Shown here in pieces: positions 24,453 through 33,777 of a DNA stretch of 55,586 nt. The notes under the pieces were generated by a model, which saw only the letters and a list, made by a program, of their open reading frames with translations, did not search any database and had not been told where the DNA came from. The position numbers and the translations under genes are program-made. Position 1 is the stretch's first letter. Each line of letters starts with the position of its first letter. Location: assembly GCA_052390275.1 (NCBI GenBank), contig JBQTHD010000025.1:1-55586 (forward strand). Reading direction: 5' to 3'. This DNA comes from JBQTHD01 sp052390275. GTDB taxonomy: Bacteria > Actinomycetota > Acidimicrobiia > Acidimicrobiales > AC-14.

Positions 24453-25811
24453 GTGGATCGCCGCATCTACGGGTTGGAGAACGAGTACGGCGTCACCTGC
24501 ACCCTTCGCGGCCAGCGTCGCCTGAGCCCCGATGAGGTGGCGCGTTACCTGTTTCGCCGGGTGGTCTCCTGGGGTCGCAGCAGCAACGTTTTCCTGGAGA
24601 ACGGAGCCCGGCTCTACCTCGATGTGGGCAGCCACCCCGAGTATGCGACCCCGGAGTGCGACTCGATCGAGGACCTGGTGGCCCACGACAAGGCGGGGGA
24701 GCGCATCTTGGAGAGCCTGTTGGCCTCGGCCGAGCAGCGACTTCGCGAGGAGGGGATCCGAGGCGTCGTCTACCTGTTCAAGAACAACACCGACTCGGCC
24801 GGCAACTCCTACGGATGCCACGAGAACTACCTCACCAGCCGCCGGGACGACTTGGCCCACTACACCGAGGTGCTGATCCCGTTCCTGGTCAGCCGCCAGA
24901 TCTACGCAGGGGCGGGCAAGGTGCTCAACACCGCCCGGGGGGCGACCTTCTGCCTGTCCCAGCGGGCGGAGCACATCTGGGAGGGAGTGTCGTCGGCCAC
25001 CACCCGCAGCCGACCGATAATCAACACCCGGGACGAACCTCACGCGGATGCCGAGCGCTACCGCCGACTGCATGTCATCGTCGGGGACTCCAACATGAGC
25101 GAGTACGCCACCTTCTTGAAGGTGGGGGCGACCAGCATCATCCTTCGCCTGTTGGAGGATCCCGGGGTGGTCATGCGGGAGATGACCCTCGACAACCCCA
25201 TACGGGCCATTCGCGAGATCAGCCACGACGTGACCTGTCGAACCCGGGTTCGACTGGAGAACGGCCGGGAACTGTCCGCGCTGGAGATCCAGTACGAGTA
25301 CCTGGAGCGGGCTCTGCGCTACTCCGAGGCCAAGGGTCTGAGCCCGTTGGAGGAACAGGCGCTCAAGATGTGGGAACACTGCCTGGCCGGGCTGGCCCGG
25401 GACCCGCTCAGCCTGGACCGGGAGGTGGACTGGGTAATAAAGCACCAGTTGGTCGAGCGGTTCCGGGCCCGCCACGACCTGGACCTCGGTCATGCGCGCG
25501 TGGCGCTGGTGGACCTGCAGTACCACGATGTCAACCGCCGCCGGGGGCTTTACTACCTCATGGAGGAGCGGGGAATGGTCGAGCGGATCTGCACCGACGC
25601 CGCCGTCCAGGCGGCGGTGGATTCGCCGCCGGCCACCACCCGAGCCCGCCTGCGAGGCGAGTTCATACGCAAGGCCAAGGAGGCCAAGCGGGATTACACG
25701 GTGGACTGGGTTCACCTCAAGCTCAACGATCAGGGTCAGCGCACCGTTTTGTGCAAGGACCCGTTCAAGGCCCACGACGAGCGCGTCGATCGCCTGATCG
25801 CCGGGCTCTGA
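24453..25811 (+). CDS. pafA: Pup ligase PafA
   Basis: A 452-residue ATP-dependent ligase that joins the C-terminal Glu of Pup to substrate lysines. N-terminal YGLENEYGVTC provides the metal-binding glutamates, ARLYLDVGSHPEYATPEC the second half of the active site, and INTRDEPHAD is shared with Dop. It lacks the long Dop loop. The start is GTG 24453, chosen by the upstream TAGCTT. DUF3866 follows 22 nt later and then pafBC. Confidence 0.96.
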   Translation: MDRRIYGLENEYGVTCTLRGQRRLSPDEVARYLFRRVVSWGRSSNVFLENGARLYLDVGSHPEYATPECDSIEDLVAHDKAGERILESLLASAEQRLREEGIRGVVYLFKNNTDSAGNSYGCHENYLTSRRDDLAHYTEVLIPFLVSRQIYAGAGKVLNTARGATFCLSQRAEHIWEGVSSATTRSRPIINTRDEPHADAERYRRLHVIVGDSNMSEYATFLKVGATSIILRLLEDPGVVMREMTLDNPIRAIREISHDVTCRTRVRLENGRELSALEIQYEYLERALRYSEAKGLSPLEEQALKMWEHCLAGLARDPLSLDREVDWVIKHQLVERFRARHDLDLGHARVALVDLQYHDVNRRRGLYYLMEERGMVERICTDAAVQAAVDSPPATTRARLRGEFIRKAKEAKRDYTVDWVHLKLNDQGQRTVLCKDPFKAHDERVDRLIAGL

Positions 25812-25833
25812 GCTTTCAGCCTGCCCCACTGGG

Positions 25834-26886
25834 ATGTCGCGCTTCGTAGCCGGTCGGGTAACCGACGTCTTCTGTGAGCGACGCGGCTTGCAGAAGGTCC
25901 GGGTGGAAGGGCACCCCGCCTACGTGCTCACCGATCTGGTCGGTCCGGTCGCGGTGGGGGACCGGGTGGTGGTCAACACCACCGCCGTCGATCTGGGCCT
26001 GGGCACGGGCGGGTGGCACTTCGTGCACTGGAACTTGGCGGTCGATGAAGTGGACGTCCCCGGCGGCGGGCCCGTGATGAAGTTGCGCTACACCAGCCTC
26101 CAGCACGACGCCGGGGCGGCGGAGGAGACCGGCCCGTTCTACCCGGCCACCACCCTCGCAGGGTTGCCGGTGGTGGCCTGTGACCTCCACAGCCAGTTGG
26201 GTCCGGTGGCGGGTGCCTTCGCCGCCGGTGCCCCGGGCAAGCGCCTGGTCTACGTCATGACCGACAGTGCCGCCCTGCCCGTTGCTTTGTCAGACCAGGT
26301 TTACTCCCTGGTTTCCGACGGTCTTCTGGCCGCAACCGTCTCGGTGGGGCAGGCCTTCGGCGGTGACTTCGAGGCGGTCAACATCTATTCGGCCCTCCAA
26401 GTGGCCGACGTCATGGCCGGGGCCGACGCGGTGGTGGTGGCGCCCGGCCCCGGAGTGGTGGGAACCCGTAGCCAGTTCGGGTTCAGTGGCATGGAGGTGC
26501 TGGGGGTTGTTGATGCCACCAACCGCCTGGGTGGCCGGGCTCTGCTGGCTGCCCGCTGGTCCGACGCCGATGGCCGTCCCGAGCATCGGGGTCTCAGCCA
26601 TCACACCGTGACCTGTCTCAGCCTGATGACCGCAGCGGTGGAGGTGCCCGTGCCTTTCGGAGGTTCCTGGCCGGAGGGGATCACCGAGGAGATCGACTAC
26701 ACGCTGGTGTCGTTGGTGCCGTTGCCCGAGTTCGACGGCAGGACCTTGGGGGGGAGCGCCCGCGTCACGGCTTCGACCATGGGCCGCGGGCCGGGTGAGG
26801 ATCCGGGCTTCTTCGCCTGGTCGGCCGCCGCCGGCCTGGGGGCCGCCCGTCTGGTCGTCGGGGCAGGAACGCTTCGTCTGGGGTAG
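25834..26886 (+). CDS. DUF3866 family protein
   Basis: A 350-residue protein of the actinobacterial DUF3866 family, which is commonly found beside pafA and pafBC. The core shows GAWH-like TGGWHFVHWNL, MKLRYTSLQHDAG and a glycine-rich VVAPGPGVVGT segment. No catalytic motif is known to me. It lies between pafA and pafBC in the same direction, so a link to the proteasome or DNA-damage system is likely but unproven. ATG 25834 has no visible ribosome site or TANNNT at leaderless spacing. Confidence 0.8.
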   Translation: MSRFVAGRVTDVFCERRGLQKVRVEGHPAYVLTDLVGPVAVGDRVVVNTTAVDLGLGTGGWHFVHWNLAVDEVDVPGGGPVMKLRYTSLQHDAGAAEETGPFYPATTLAGLPVVACDLHSQLGPVAGAFAAGAPGKRLVYVMTDSAALPVALSDQVYSLVSDGLLAATVSVGQAFGGDFEAVNIYSALQVADVMAGADAVVVAPGPGVVGTRSQFGFSGMEVLGVVDATNRLGGRALLAARWSDADGRPEHRGLSHHTVTCLSLMTAAVEVPVPFGGSWPEGITEEIDYTLVSLVPLPEFDGRTLGGSARVTASTMGRGPGEDPGFFAWSAAAGLGAARLVVGAGTLRLG

Positions 26887-26891
26887 CGCTT

Positions 26892-26897
26892 TAGGCT
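26892..26897 (+). promoter_or_regulatory. TAGGCT -10 element, pafBC
   Basis: TAGGCT followed by 8 nt and GTG 26906; predicted leaderless promoter of the fused regulator gene. Confidence 0.5.
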
Positions 26898-26905
26898 TGG
26901 GCCCC

Positions 26906-29017
26906 GTGTCCAAGCTGGAGCGATTGGTGAACCTGGCAGCGGTGTTGCTGGCCACCGAGCGCCCGCTTCGGGCCGAGGAACTCCAGCGCCGCCTTCCGGG
27001 TTACGCGAGCGACCTGGTCGCCTTTCGACGGACCTTCGAGCGCGACAAGGACGTTCTGCGCGAACTCGGCATTCCGGTGGTGACCGAGGCGGTGGGGGAG
27101 TCCGACCGGGCGGAGGACGTGGGCTACCGGATACCTAAGGAGCAGTACCACCTCAACGATCCCGGTCTCGACCCCGACGAGTTGGCCGCGCTGCAGTTGG
27201 CCGCTTCCTGGATCAACCTGGCCCCTCCGGAGTTGGAGCCGTCTCCGTCGGGCATGCAGCCCGACCTGTCCGGATCGCCGGGCGGGCGACCGGCGGCGGT
27301 TACCCCGGGAACGGGCCGGGCCCCCGGCCTCAGCGCCCTTTGGAAACTGGGTACCGGGCCGCTCGATTCGGTCGGATCGCCCATCGAGGCCCGGGCGGAA
27401 CTGCCGGCGCCGCGGGGCCTGACCGAGTGCTTCGAGGGGGTGGCCACGCGTCGGCAGGTTCGTTTCGTATACGGCGGTCACCAGCGCCGGGTCGAGCCCT
27501 GGCGGCTGTCGTTCCGGGTCGGTCGCTGGTACCTGTCAGGCCTGGACCAGGGTCGGGGCGAACCCCGCCTCTTCCGGCTCGACCGCCTCGAATCCGAGGT
27601 GGAACTGAGCGGGACGCCCGGGGCTTTCGAGATCCCCTCGCCGCTGGCCAATGCTTCCCTGGTTCCGTGGGAGATGGGTCAGGAGGATCCGGTTGGCGCC
27701 CTCCTGCTCGTCGACGCCGACCAGGCCGCCTGGGCTGTGGGTCGCGTCGGACCTGACTCGGTAGTCCGCTGGCGGCCGGACGGGTCGGTGGAACTCTCCA
27801 TTCGGGTGACCAATACCGACGCTTTCCGGTCGTTCGTACTGGGCCTGTTGGACCATGCGGAAATTCTCGATCCGCCGGACCTGAGGGCGGGAATGGTGGA
27901 CTGGCTGCAGGCGGTGGCCGCCGCGCAGCCCGCCCCGACCCAGCCCGCCCCGACCCAACCCGCCCCGACCCAACCCGCCCCGACACAGCCCGCCCCGACA
28001 CAGCCCGCCCCGACCCAGCCCGCCCCGACCCAGCCCGCCCCACTGGAGTCCCCGGGGCGATCCCCGCGGCCAGGGCGGACCAAGACGGCGAAGTTGGGAG
28101 CCGACGGCCGCCTATCCCGGCTGTTGGCCATCGTCCCCTGGGTCGTCGCCAGAGATGGCCCCCGCCTGGAGGAGGTGTGCATGAGGTTCGGGCTGAGCAA
28201 GTCCGAACTGGTGGCCGACCTGGACCTTCTCTTTCTCTGCGGCCTTCCGCCGTATACCCCCGACGTGCTGATCGACGTCGATATCAGCGATGGGCGGGTG
28301 TGGATTCGCCTGGCGGAGTACTTCTCCCGGCCGCTTCGCCTGACCCCGGCCGAGGCGCTGGCCCTGCTGGCTGCAGGGCAGGCGGCCATGGCCACGCCCG
28401 GCGCCGACGGGGGAGGGGCTCTGGCCCGGGGCCTGGCGAAGCTGGGGCAGGTGGTGAGCGTGGACCCGGGGAAAACGCTGGACGTGGCCATGGAGCCGGT
28501 CGACGGCCAGGTCATGGCCACGGTTCTCGGGGCTCAAGCCCTGTCCGAGCAGGTGGAGATCGACTACTACAGCGCCGGGCGGGACCAGTGGAGCCGGCGT
28601 TGCATCGACCCTTATGACGTGTTCGCCGCCGCCGGCGCCTGGTACGTCACCGGGTGGTGCCATCAGGCGGTGGCCGAGCGCCAGTTTCGGGTGGACCGCA
28701 TCCGCCACGCTCGCCTCACCGGCAACCGCTTCGAGCCGCCAGCCAACCGGCCCGAGCAGGCCATCTATCGGCCCCGCCCGCAGGATCCCCGGGTGACACT
28801 GGCTATTTCCGCCGAAGCCCGATGGGTGATCGAGCAGTACCCGACCCAGGAGTGGACCCAGGGCGAGGACGGTGGGTACCGGGTGGTCCTGGCCGTCAGT
28901 TCCCCGGCCTGGCTCGAGCGCCTGTTGCTCCGACTGGGCCCGGCGGCCACCGTGGTCCAGGGTGATCACCTGGCGGCCAGCCGGGGTGCGGCCAGGGTCC
29001 TGGCCCGATACCGGTAG
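26906..29017 (+). CDS. pafBC: Fused PafB-PafC WYL-domain transcription regulator
   Basis: A 703-residue protein made of two WYL-type regulators in tandem. Each half has an N-terminal HTH region (KLERLVNLAAVLLATERPLR; RLSRLLAIVPWVVARDGPRL) and a WYL/WCX region (WRLSFRVGRWYLSGLD; IDPYDVFAAAGAWYVTGWC). In mycobacteria separate PafB and PafC form a heterodimer that activates RecA-independent DNA-damage genes; single-chain fusions are known from Arthrobacter. The two halves are joined by a linker of eight PAPTQ repeats. The GTG start fits TAGGCT 8 nt upstream; a longer frame begins inside the DUF3866 gene. Confidence 0.92.
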   Translation: MSKLERLVNLAAVLLATERPLRAEELQRRLPGYASDLVAFRRTFERDKDVLRELGIPVVTEAVGESDRAEDVGYRIPKEQYHLNDPGLDPDELAALQLAASWINLAPPELEPSPSGMQPDLSGSPGGRPAAVTPGTGRAPGLSALWKLGTGPLDSVGSPIEARAELPAPRGLTECFEGVATRRQVRFVYGGHQRRVEPWRLSFRVGRWYLSGLDQGRGEPRLFRLDRLESEVELSGTPGAFEIPSPLANASLVPWEMGQEDPVGALLLVDADQAAWAVGRVGPDSVVRWRPDGSVELSIRVTNTDAFRSFVLGLLDHAEILDPPDLRAGMVDWLQAVAAAQPAPTQPAPTQPAPTQPAPTQPAPTQPAPTQPAPTQPAPLESPGRSPRPGRTKTAKLGADGRLSRLLAIVPWVVARDGPRLEEVCMRFGLSKSELVADLDLLFLCGLPPYTPDVLIDVDISDGRVWIRLAEYFSRPLRLTPAEALALLAAGQAAMATPGADGGGALARGLAKLGQVVSVDPGKTLDVAMEPVDGQVMATVLGAQALSEQVEIDYYSAGRDQWSRRCIDPYDVFAAAGAWYVTGWCHQAVAERQFRVDRIRHARLTGNRFEPPANRPEQAIYRPRPQDPRVTLAISAEARWVIEQYPTQEWTQGEDGGYRVVLAVSSPAWLERLLLRLGPAATVVQGDHLAASRGAARVLARYR
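27926..28045. repeat. 15-nt tandem repeat, 8 units, pafBC linker
   Basis: Eight units of the form CAGCCCGCCCCGACC with changes mainly at the third and last base; encodes (PAPTQ)n between the PafB and PafC halves. Confidence 0.96.
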
Positions 29018-29020
29018 CGT
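29015..29020 (+). promoter_or_regulatory. TAGCGT -10 element, lepB
   Basis: TAGCGT, 10 nt before ATG 29031; its first three bases are also the pafBC stop codon. Confidence 0.45.
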
Positions 29021-29030
29021 GGCCGTTCAC

Positions 29031-29603
29031 ATGAGCGAGCGCGGGCTTACGACGCAGTCCCGGGTGGCCGTACCCCGCCAGTCCTCCCTCCGGGGAGCCC
29101 TGGAGTGGATCATGGTGGTGGCGGGAGCGTTGCTCATCGCCTTCGTCGTCAAGACCTTCCTCATCCAGGCCTTCTACATCCCGTCCCTGTCGATGTCCCC
29201 GGCCCTGGCCGTCAACGATCGGGTGCTGGTCAACAAGGTCACCTACCGGCTGGGCAACGTTGAACGCGGTGACGTCGTGGTCTTTCGAGGCGATGAGTCC
29301 GAAGGATCCAAGGACCTGATCAAGCGCGTGGTCGGCCTTCCCGGGGACACCCTGGAGGTTCGCGACGGCAATGTGATGATCAACGGCCGGGTGCTGGACG
29401 AGCCGTACCTGGAGCCCGACCAGACCAGCCAGCCGTTGAGTCAGACGTCGCGCTGGGTGGTGGGTGCCGACGAGTACTTCGTGATGGGGGACAACCGCTC
29501 CAACTCCCGGGACAGCCGGTTCTTCAACCCCATCGAGGAGTCGGCCATCGTGGGCAAGGCCTTCATCAAGGTCTGGCCTCTCACCGACTTCTCACTGCTT
29601 TAG
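29031..29603 (+). CDS. lepB: Signal peptidase I
   Basis: A 190-residue membrane protease that removes signal peptides from exported proteins. One N-terminal membrane anchor (WIMVVAGALLIAFVVKTFLI) is followed by the catalytic serine in PSLSMSPAL, the general-base lysine in DLIKRVVGLPGD and the box E motif GDNRSNSRDSR. The ATG lies 13 nt after the pafBC stop. Followed 20 nt later by glgC. Confidence 0.94.
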   Translation: MSERGLTTQSRVAVPRQSSLRGALEWIMVVAGALLIAFVVKTFLIQAFYIPSLSMSPALAVNDRVLVNKVTYRLGNVERGDVVVFRGDESEGSKDLIKRVVGLPGDTLEVRDGNVMINGRVLDEPYLEPDQTSQPLSQTSRWVVGADEYFVMGDNRSNSRDSRFFNPIEESAIVGKAFIKVWPLTDFSLL

Positions 29604-29623
29604 TCCCGGCTGACCGAACAGCC

Positions 29624-30874
29624 ATGCCCGATGGCCGCTACCTGTCAATGGTTCTGGCCGGAGGGGAGGGCAAGCGCCTGTTCCCCCTCACCGCCGACCG
29701 GGCCAAGCCGGCGGTTCCCTTCGGCGGCCATTACCGCCTCATCGATTTCGCCCTGTCCAACCTGGCCAATGGCGGCTTCCTCCGCATCGTGGTGTTGACC
29801 CAGTACAAAAGCCACAGCCTGGACCTTCACATCTCCCGGACCTGGCGGCTGTCCACCCTGCTCTCGGACTACGTGACTCCGGTGCCGGCCCAGATGCGCC
29901 GTGGTCCCCGCTGGTTCGCCGGATCAGCCGACGCCATCTACCAGAACCTCAACCTGGTGCGGGACGAACGGCCCGACTACACCCTGGTGTTCGGCGCCGA
30001 CCACATCTACCGGATGGATCCCGGGCAGATGATGGCCGCCCATCGGGAGTCCGGTGCCGGCGTGACCGTGGCCGCCATTCGGGTCCCCGCCGACCAGGGG
30101 ACCAAGTTCGGCATCATCGAGCCGGTCAAGGGTTCAGCCGGTGGGTCGGATCGCATCGCCGCATTCCACGAGAAGCCCCGCAACGCCCGGGATCTGGCCG
30201 ACGGCTCGGGCCAGATCCTGGCCTCCATGGGCAACTACATCTTCACCACCTCGGTGCTGGTCGATGCCGTTACCGCCGATGCCGCCGATCCGGACTCCAG
30301 CCATGATCTGGGGGGAGACATCATCCCCCACCTGGTGGCGGCGGGTGAGGCTTGCGTTTATGACTTCGATCGCAACCAGGTGCCGGGGGTGACCGAACGG
30401 GACAGGGGCTACTGGCGGGACGTGGGAACCCTCGACTCCTACCACGAGGCCCACCTGGACCTGGTTTCGGCCCATCCGGTGTTCAACCTGTACAACGCTC
30501 AGTGGCCCATCTTCACGTCGATTCCCCCACTGCCACCGGCCAAGTTCGTCCTCGACGGCCCAGGCGGCACCGGGCAGGCGATCAACTCCATGGTGTGCGC
30601 CGGGGCGATCGTGTCGGGGGGGACGGTCCGACGATCAGTGATTTCGCCCGGGGCCCGGGTGGAATCTCAGGCCCTGGTGGAGGACTCGGTGATCATGCAC
30701 GGGGTCGTGGTGGGTCCGGGAGCCGTCGTCCGCAACGCCATCGTGGACAAGAACGTTCGGGTCCCCGCCGGAGCCCGAATCGGGGTTGATCCCGAGGACG
30801 ACCGCCGCCGGTTCACCGTCTCCGAGCGAGGCGTGGTGGTCATCGGTAAGGACGCCATCGTACCGATGGAGTAG
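29624..30874 (+). CDS. glgC: Glucose-1-phosphate adenylyltransferase
   Basis: A 416-residue enzyme making ADP-glucose for glycogen. It shows the nucleotide-binding LAGGEGKRLFPLT, the catalytic-region FGADHIYRMD, the sugar-phosphate motif FHEKP and a C-terminal left-handed beta-helix with IVDKNVRVPAGARIG. The length is as expected for bacterial GlgC. No other glycogen gene is nearby. Confidence 0.94.
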   Translation: MPDGRYLSMVLAGGEGKRLFPLTADRAKPAVPFGGHYRLIDFALSNLANGGFLRIVVLTQYKSHSLDLHISRTWRLSTLLSDYVTPVPAQMRRGPRWFAGSADAIYQNLNLVRDERPDYTLVFGADHIYRMDPGQMMAAHRESGAGVTVAAIRVPADQGTKFGIIEPVKGSAGGSDRIAAFHEKPRNARDLADGSGQILASMGNYIFTTSVLVDAVTADAADPDSSHDLGGDIIPHLVAAGEACVYDFDRNQVPGVTERDRGYWRDVGTLDSYHEAHLDLVSAHPVFNLYNAQWPIFTSIPPLPPAKFVLDGPGGTGQAINSMVCAGAIVSGGTVRRSVISPGARVESQALVEDSVIMHGVVVGPGAVVRNAIVDKNVRVPAGARIGVDPEDDRRRFTVSERGVVVIGKDAIVPME

Positions 30875-30884
30875 GTGACGGCCT

Positions 30885-31082
30885 TTAGAAGGGGAGCACC
30901 TTATCGAGGGGTTGGGCCTCGCTGCAGGTGCATTCCTCGGTGACCAGGTTGCAGCCTTTGCAGGCCACGCGGCCGATGGAGTTGTCCATGAAGACGCCCT
31001 GCCCGCAGGCCGAGCACGAACCTCGAGCGATGAGCTCGTCCAGCCGGTTCATCAGAGCCGCGGCCAGGGGGCCAGGCGGCAA
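30885..31082 (-). CDS. Small zinc-ribbon-like protein
   Basis: A protein of 65 residues or fewer with two cysteine pairs, CSACG and CKGC, plus a third ECTC, the pattern of a zinc ribbon. It may start at TTG 31082 or at the internal ATG (MNRLDELIARGSC), giving 55 residues. It ends 11 bp from the glgC stop in convergent orientation. Function unknown; similar ribbons often sit in regulators or RNA-polymerase-associated proteins. Confidence 0.6.
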   Translation of the reverse strand: MPPGPLAAALMNRLDELIARGSCSACGQGVFMDNSIGRVACKGCNLVTEECTCSEAQPLDKVLPF

Positions 31083-31233
31083 CGGATTGTGGTCACGGCA
31101 CTCGTCCTCCCGAAGGAAAATGGGGTGGCGCCCCCCGATCGGCGGGGTGCGGGTATCCTACGGCTCCGACGCCGCGGTCATCTGCCCGGTTCATTCGATC
31201 CGAGCAGGTCGGCCGCCGCCCAAAGAGGCCAGG

Positions 31234-31419
31234 ATGCCCAGAACGTTTCGCTGTCCCGACTGCTACGCCCGGGTGGTCATCGAGCCCGGCGACGACGAAG
31301 CCACCACCCAGTGGCTTCACGGCCTGTCCGGTCGATGCCGGGCCAAGCTGACTCCCAAGACCGAGAAGCCCCGGCGCAAGGAACGCCTGGAGGCCATGCT
31401 GGGCGAGGAGTGGGGCTGA
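31234..31419 (+). CDS. Small zinc-finger-like protein
   Basis: A 61-residue basic protein. RCPDCYARVVIEPGDDEATTQWLHGLSGRCR gives a CxxC pair plus later cysteine and histidine that could complete a zinc site. The tail is Lys/Arg-rich. AGAGG precedes the ATG. It is divergent from the other small zinc-ribbon gene, 151 bp away. Not assigned to a family. Confidence 0.55.
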   Translation: MPRTFRCPDCYARVVIEPGDDEATTQWLHGLSGRCRAKLTPKTEKPRRKERLEAMLGEEWG

Positions 31420-31485
31420 TCGGCTGGCCGATCGAAATGGCGGCTGGGTCGCGGGCCGCCGGTCACTGGTCGGGGGCGCCCCAGG

Positions 31486-33777
31486 ATGTTTGGACGTGGT
31501 GAGAACCTAGGTGTGAGTACAGCCTGGCGTCGCGTGCTGGTCCCGATGTTGTGGCTGACGGTCGTGGCCTCCGCGGGAATGGTGGGCGCCGTCGGTCTGC
31601 GATTCATCGCCGCTCAGGCCCGGTCGTTCCTCACCGCTGGAACCGTGGGGCCGGGCGAGCAGGAGCGCCTTCGGTTTGGCGCTCTGGCCGCGCGCTCGGT
31701 GGTCCACGCCACTGACGGAAGTGTTCTTCAGTTGGTCCACGCCGAGGAGAACCGGGTGCCGATACCGCTTGCCCGGGTTCCCGGCCACGTGATCGATTCC
31801 GTGCTGGCCGCCGAGGACGAACGGTTCTTCATCCACGGTGCCCTGGATCCGCGGGCCATGGCGCGGGCCCTGGTGGTCGACGTGACCAAGGGCGGGATCT
31901 TCGAGGGTGGATCGACCATCACCCAGCAACTGGTCAAGACCGAGTTGCTCACCCCCCGCCAGGACCTGGGGCGCAAGGTCCGGGAAGCGGCCCTGTCCAT
32001 CCGGCTGGAGAAGCAGATGAGCAAGGACCAGATCCTCGAGCGGTACCTGAACTCCATCTATTTCGGCAATGGCGCCTACGGGCTCCAGGCCGCGGCTGAG
32101 CGTTACTTCTCCACCGACGTGGACCAGCTCACCCGGCCTCAGGGGGCGTTGCTGGCCGGGCTCATCCGCAACCCGGTTGGGGCTGATCCCTTCACCCGGC
32201 CCGAGGCGGCCGCCCTGCGCCGGGCCACCGTGGCCGATCAGCTTCTGCGCCTGGGTCGGGTGACTCCCGAGGGAGCCGCGGCCATCCGGGCCGATCCTCT
32301 CCCCACCCAACCCCCGCCACAGGCGGTGCGGGGGGCGGACTACTTCCTCGATGAGGTAGTGGAGGGCCTGCTGGCCGATTCCCGCCTGGGGGCCACCGAG
32401 GCCGACCGCTACCAGGCCGTATACCGGGGAGGCCTGATAATCCACACCACGCTGGATCCCCGACTGCAGAAGGCGGCGGAGGAGGCGGTGGCCCGGATCT
32501 CGCCCGACAGCGGTGGGCGCTTCAACATGGCGCTCGCCTCGGTGGAGCCGGCGAGCGGAGCCCTGCGGGCTCTGGTGGGCGGCCGGGACTTCGGGCGCAG
32601 CCGGTTCAATCTGGCCACCGACGGCGACGGCCGCCAGGCGGGGTCCTCCTTCAAGCCCTTCACCCTGGTGGCGGCTTTGGAGGCCGGCCTCACGCCCGAC
32701 GATCTCATCTCCGGCTTCGAGCCGTGTCCGGTGGCCAACCCAGGTGGTGAGCCCGACCCCTGGGTGCCGGGCAACGTCGAAGGACAAGGCGTCGGCATCT
32801 TGTCCCTGGCCGACGCCACGGTGTCGTCGGTCAACTGTGCCTATGCCCGCCTGGTCAAGGTCGTCGGCCCGGACAAGGTTGTGGGTGTGGCCAAGCGTCT
32901 GGGGGTGACCAACCACTTGGACCCTCACCTGTCCATCACCTTGGGAAGTCAGGGGGTGACGGCCGTGGAGATGGCCGCCGCCTACGCCACCCTGGCCGCG
33001 GATGGCAACCGGCGACCGCCTTATCTGGTTGAAAGGGTGACTGATGCTTCCGGGCGGGTCCTCATCGAGGGCCGGCCCGAGGCCACCCGGGTTTTGGAGG
33101 CCCGCCACGCCCGAGTGGCCAACCAGGTTCTGTCCGAGACCGTCTCCCGGGGCACTGGGCGGGCCGCCGCCGTTCGGGGCTGGACGGTGGCAGGCAAGAC
33201 CGGGTCCACCGACAACAACGCGGACGCCTGGTTCGTGGGATACACGCCGGCGTTGTCCACGGCGGTGTGGATGGGTTCCCCCGAGGGCCGGGTGCCGATG
33301 CTCAACGTGGGCGGGGTGCCCCGCGTCTACGGCGGTACGTTCCCGGCCCGGGTGTTCTCCGCCTACATGTCCGAAGCTCTCGCCGGCCGTCCAGTGGAGC
33401 GCTTTGCCCTCCCGGAAGGGGTCGGGGCCCAGCCCGTTCGCTTCATCAGTCCCCCGGGGGAGGGAGAGGTTGAAGCCACGCTGGCAAACCTGGAGGGTTA
33501 CTACGACTCCTCCGACGACGACTCCTATCGCAGGTTCCTACCGGAGGGACCGGTGTTCGTCTTTCCCGGAGGCTTGTCGGGCGGGCCGGGCGTGGCCTTC
33601 GACCCTCGTACCGGCCGGGTGGTGGACTCAGACGGTGAGGCCATCGGCCGCTCCGGCGAGGAAGACCGGCGCCAGTCCGATGAGTCGCAGGAGGATGATC
33701 CTGACGACGGGGATCCCCAGGAGGAGTCCCGTTCCGAAGCCAAACGCACGAAGGATCGCTCCGACTCCGATGACTGA
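31486..33777 (+). CDS. Class A penicillin-binding protein (transglycosylase/transpeptidase)
   Basis: A 763-residue bifunctional peptidoglycan synthase. One N-terminal membrane helix; glycosyltransferase 51 motifs at about residues 100-270 (AAEDERFFIHGALD, GGSTITQQLVK, EKQMSKDQILERYLN); transpeptidase motifs SxxK in AGSSFKPFTL, SxN in SSVNCAY and KTG in VAGKTGSTDNN. The C-terminus is acidic (Asp/Glu/Ser) and disordered. GTG 31513 is an alternative start that keeps the helix. It overlaps the next gene by 8 bp. Confidence 0.93.
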   Translation: MFGRGENLGVSTAWRRVLVPMLWLTVVASAGMVGAVGLRFIAAQARSFLTAGTVGPGEQERLRFGALAARSVVHATDGSVLQLVHAEENRVPIPLARVPGHVIDSVLAAEDERFFIHGALDPRAMARALVVDVTKGGIFEGGSTITQQLVKTELLTPRQDLGRKVREAALSIRLEKQMSKDQILERYLNSIYFGNGAYGLQAAAERYFSTDVDQLTRPQGALLAGLIRNPVGADPFTRPEAAALRRATVADQLLRLGRVTPEGAAAIRADPLPTQPPPQAVRGADYFLDEVVEGLLADSRLGATEADRYQAVYRGGLIIHTTLDPRLQKAAEEAVARISPDSGGRFNMALASVEPASGALRALVGGRDFGRSRFNLATDGDGRQAGSSFKPFTLVAALEAGLTPDDLISGFEPCPVANPGGEPDPWVPGNVEGQGVGILSLADATVSSVNCAYARLVKVVGPDKVVGVAKRLGVTNHLDPHLSITLGSQGVTAVEMAAAYATLAADGNRRPPYLVERVTDASGRVLIEGRPEATRVLEARHARVANQVLSETVSRGTGRAAAVRGWTVAGKTGSTDNNADAWFVGYTPALSTAVWMGSPEGRVPMLNVGGVPRVYGGTFPARVFSAYMSEALAGRPVERFALPEGVGAQPVRFISPPGEGEVEATLANLEGYYDSSDDDSYRRFLPEGPVFVFPGGLSGGPGVAFDPRTGRVVDSDGEAIGRSGEEDRRQSDESQEDDPDDGDPQEESRSEAKRTKDRSDSDD

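Noticed and set aside
24231..25829. Long open frame antisense to pafA (532 codons)
   Set aside because: Shadow of pafA; no recognisable motif, and the real DUF2007 gene occupies part of the same strand in another frame.
27926..28045. Tandem arrays considered as CRISPR
   Set aside because: Units are directly adjacent with no unique spacers and are in frame in a gene.
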